DNA of 7,281 nt, taken from an uncultured Ignavibacteria bacterium. GTDB lineage: Bacteria > Bacteroidota > Ignavibacteria > SZUA-365. Position numbers and translations under genes: made by a program. The notes beneath the pieces were generated by a model, which was given only the letters and a program-made list of their open reading frames with translations, was not told the origin of the DNA and made no database searches. The stretch lies in assembly GCA_913060595.1 (NCBI GenBank), contig CAJXSA010000195.1, positions 1 through 7,281 of the forward strand, written 5' to 3'. Below are positions 5,473 through 7,281 of this stretch, piece after piece. Position 1 is the stretch's first letter. Each line of letters opens with the position of its first letter.

Positions 5473-7281
5473 TTACGCTGTTCTGCCGAAACGACGGTCG
5501 AGTTCGTCGAGTGAGAGCTTGATCAGTATCGGTCGTCCGTGGGGACAGACATACGGGTTCGACGTCGCGAAAAGCTGATCGATGAGATTCTGCATCTCGG
5601 CGGGGGTAAGCTTGTCCCCGGCCTTGATTGCCGCACGACAGCCGTACGACGCCGCCACGTTGTGCCGCGTATCGGTGATGCCCGTGGCGCTGTACTCCCG
5701 GTACTGCTCGATCATCTCTTCGAGTATGCTCTCTTCCATGCCCGGACGCACGTCCTGCGGCACGGCCTCGACGGTGACATCCTGCGGCGCCGCGAGTCGA
5801 AGAACGAAACCGAGATGCTCGAACTCGGTGCGTATCTCCTCGAGCAGCGCGAAATCACCCGGCGATACGCGGGTGCTGTGTTCGAACAGCAGCTGCTGGG
5901 AAAACGGTGCGGCATCCTGCAGTGCGGCCAGCCCCTTCTCGTAGAGAATGCGCTCATGCGCCACGTGCTGGTCGATGATCATGAGACCGGACTTGATCGG
6001 CGTGAAAATATACTTGTTATGCAACTGCCAGAGAAACTGTATGTCCGAAACCGGCTTCTCGCTCGGCAGTATGACAGTCTCCTTTTCCGGCTCGGCTGCG
6101 CGGTCGGACCTGTCCTGCCCGGCATCGACGTCGATCGAACGAAACAGATCGTCGATCTGGCGGGGATCCATGCGCGAACCGCCCGAGGACTCGGCGCTTC
6201 TGTCACGGTACATCCCGGAGCCGCCGGTCCCGCTTCCCGCCGCACTCCCGCCGCCTTCCATACCGCGTCCGAGCGAACCGAAGGAGTCGTATTTCTGCTC
6301 CGGCGGCTGTCCGCTCTCGTCCGGCGAGGTGATGCGCACGCGCGAGAAATCGCCCTCGGTCGCTTTCCCCGCTTCGGTGTCACGGAATGCGATCGACGGG
6401 GTCAGGTCATGACTGTAGAGACTGCGCCGCACGATGGCGTTGAGTATCGTGTAGATGTTCCGCTCGTTGCTGAATTTCACTTCCAGCTTCGAGGGATGCA
6501 CGTTGACGTCCACCTGCCGCGGATCGACGTTGATGTACAGCATGTACATCGGGAATGCCCCCTGCTCGAGCATGTGCTCGTAGGCACTCACCACGGCGTG
6601 ATTCAGGAAGCGGCTCACCACGTAACGGCCGTTGACGAAAAGAAACTGCTCGCCACGGGACTTCTTCGCGAAATTCGGCCTTCCGACAAACCCGGTCACC
6701 GTGATCAGGTCTGTTTCCTCCCGCACCGCGCAGAGAGACTCGGCCACACGGTCGCCGAAGAGATACGCAATGCGTTCCGGGAGTTCCGCGGGCGCGGCGT
6801 CGTATATCGTGCTGCCGTCGGAGATGAGCGTGAAATGCACATCCGGGTAGGACAGGACGAAACGCTGCACGGAGTCGGTGATGTGCCGGTACTCGGTGGC
6901 GTTGGATTTGAGAAACTGCCTGCGCGCAGGCGTATTGTAGAAAAGATTCTTCACGCTGATGGACGTGCCGACTGGCCCCTCCGCCCTGTCGCTCTCCACC
7001 ACCTCTCCGTTCTCGATGCGCAGCAGTGTCGCGATGTCCTGTTCCGTGGTGCGGGTGCGGATCTCCACTTTCGCGACAGAGGTGATCGATGGAAGCGCCT
7101 CGCCGCGGAAACCGAAGGTCATGATGCGTTCGAGGTCGTCAAGCGACCGTATCTTGCTGGTGGCATGCCGCTCGATGGCCAGTCGCGCATCCTCCTCAGT
7201 CATTCCATGTCCGTCGTCTATCACCTGTATCAGGTTCTTTCCCGCACTGGTGATGTTGACGGTCACATGCGAAGCGCCCGC
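5473..7281 (-). CDS. mutL: DNA mismatch repair protein MutL, endonuclease type (N-terminus beyond window)
   Basis: MutL couples mismatch recognition by MutS to downstream repair. The visible 602 residues begin AGAS, matching the end of the family's ELVENSxDAGA motif, so about 40 N-terminal residues with the catalytic Glu are outside the window; a GTG at 7266 is internal. GHKL ATPase motifs follow: DDGHGM (22-27), ATSKI (40-44) and FGFRGEAL (56-63). NTPARRQFLKS and the DVNVHPSKLEVKF segment complete the N-terminal domain. A Gly/Ser-rich flexible linker (roughly 300-410) leads to the dimerisation/nuclease domain. That domain carries the metal-binding motif DQHVAHERILYE (437-448; the usual DQHA has Val here), GCRAAIKAG (from 547), CPHGRP (579-584) and the terminal RRFGR. 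This set marks a nicking MutL, as found in bacteria lacking MutH. QQLLF (462-466) sits where other MutLs carry a beta-clamp-binding motif. It is followed after 18 bp by icmF. Confidence 0.97.
   Translation of the reverse strand, partial: AGASHVTVNITSAGKNLIQVIDDGHGMTEEDARLAIERHATSKIRSLDDLERIMTFGFRGEALPSITSVAKVEIRTRTTEQDIATLLRIENGEVVESDRAEGPVGTSISVKNLFYNTPARRQFLKSNATEYRHITDSVQRFVLSYPDVHFTLISDGSTIYDAAPAELPERIAYLFGDRVAESLCAVREETDLITVTGFVGRPNFAKKSRGEQFLFVNGRYVVSRFLNHAVVSAYEHMLEQGAFPMYMLYINVDPRQVDVNVHPSKLEVKFSNERNIYTILNAIVRRSLYSHDLTPSIAFRDTEAGKATEGDFSRVRITSPDESGQPPEQKYDSFGSLGRGMEGGGSAAGSGTGGSGMYRDRSAESSGGSRMDPRQIDDLFRSIDVDAGQDRSDRAAEPEKETVILPSEKPVSDIQFLWQLHNKYIFTPIKSGLMIIDQHVAHERILYEKGLAALQDAAPFSQQLLFEHSTRVSPGDFALLEEIRTEFEHLGFVLRLAAPQDVTVEAVPQDVRPGMEESILEEMIEQYREYSATGITDTRHNVAASYGCRAAIKAGDKLTPAEMQNLIDQLFATSNPYVCPHGRPILIKLSLDELDRRFGRTA

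Overview
The window is GC-rich bacterial chromosome with dense coding. Four genes lie head-to-tail on the minus strand. In transcription order they are mutL (its first ~40 codons are off the right edge), an isobutyryl-CoA mutase fused to its G-protein chaperone (icmF), a short 3-hydroxyacyl-CoA dehydrogenase-like protein, and a small exported, probably outer-membrane protein. The junctions are 18 bp, 48 bp and a 4-bp ATGA overlap, so a single transcript is likely. At the left edge the 3' end of an unrecognised plus-strand gene converges on this cluster.

The two gaps that are neither overlapping nor tiny both hold the same short repeat: a 7-bp unit close to CAATCTG/CCATCTG on the plus strand. 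There are 13 units in perfect register at 443-533 and five more degenerate ones at 1867-1901. Each array begins at, or contains, the stop codon of a minus-strand gene. I found no tRNA, rRNA, CRISPR array, insertion sequence, riboswitch or convincing rho-independent terminator.

Organism: an exported beta-rich protein implies a diderm. The fused IcmF, an endonuclease-type MutL, weak ribosome-binding sites and CAATCTG-type heptad arrays would suit a GC-rich member of the Bacteroidota/Chlorobiota/Ignavibacteriota neighbourhood. This is a low-confidence inference from gene style, not a phylogenetic placement.

Functionally, icmF gives B12-dependent interconversion of branched and linear acyl-CoAs (isobutyryl-CoA/n-butyryl-CoA). 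The next gene has the fold of a beta-oxidation or butyrate enzyme but appears to have lost its catalytic histidine and its usual glycine-rich NAD loop. It is the most unusual protein here. MutL looks like a complete mismatch-repair endonuclease apart from its missing N-terminus, and its link to the mutase may be only positional. I see no evidence for a wholly new defence or mobile system in this window.
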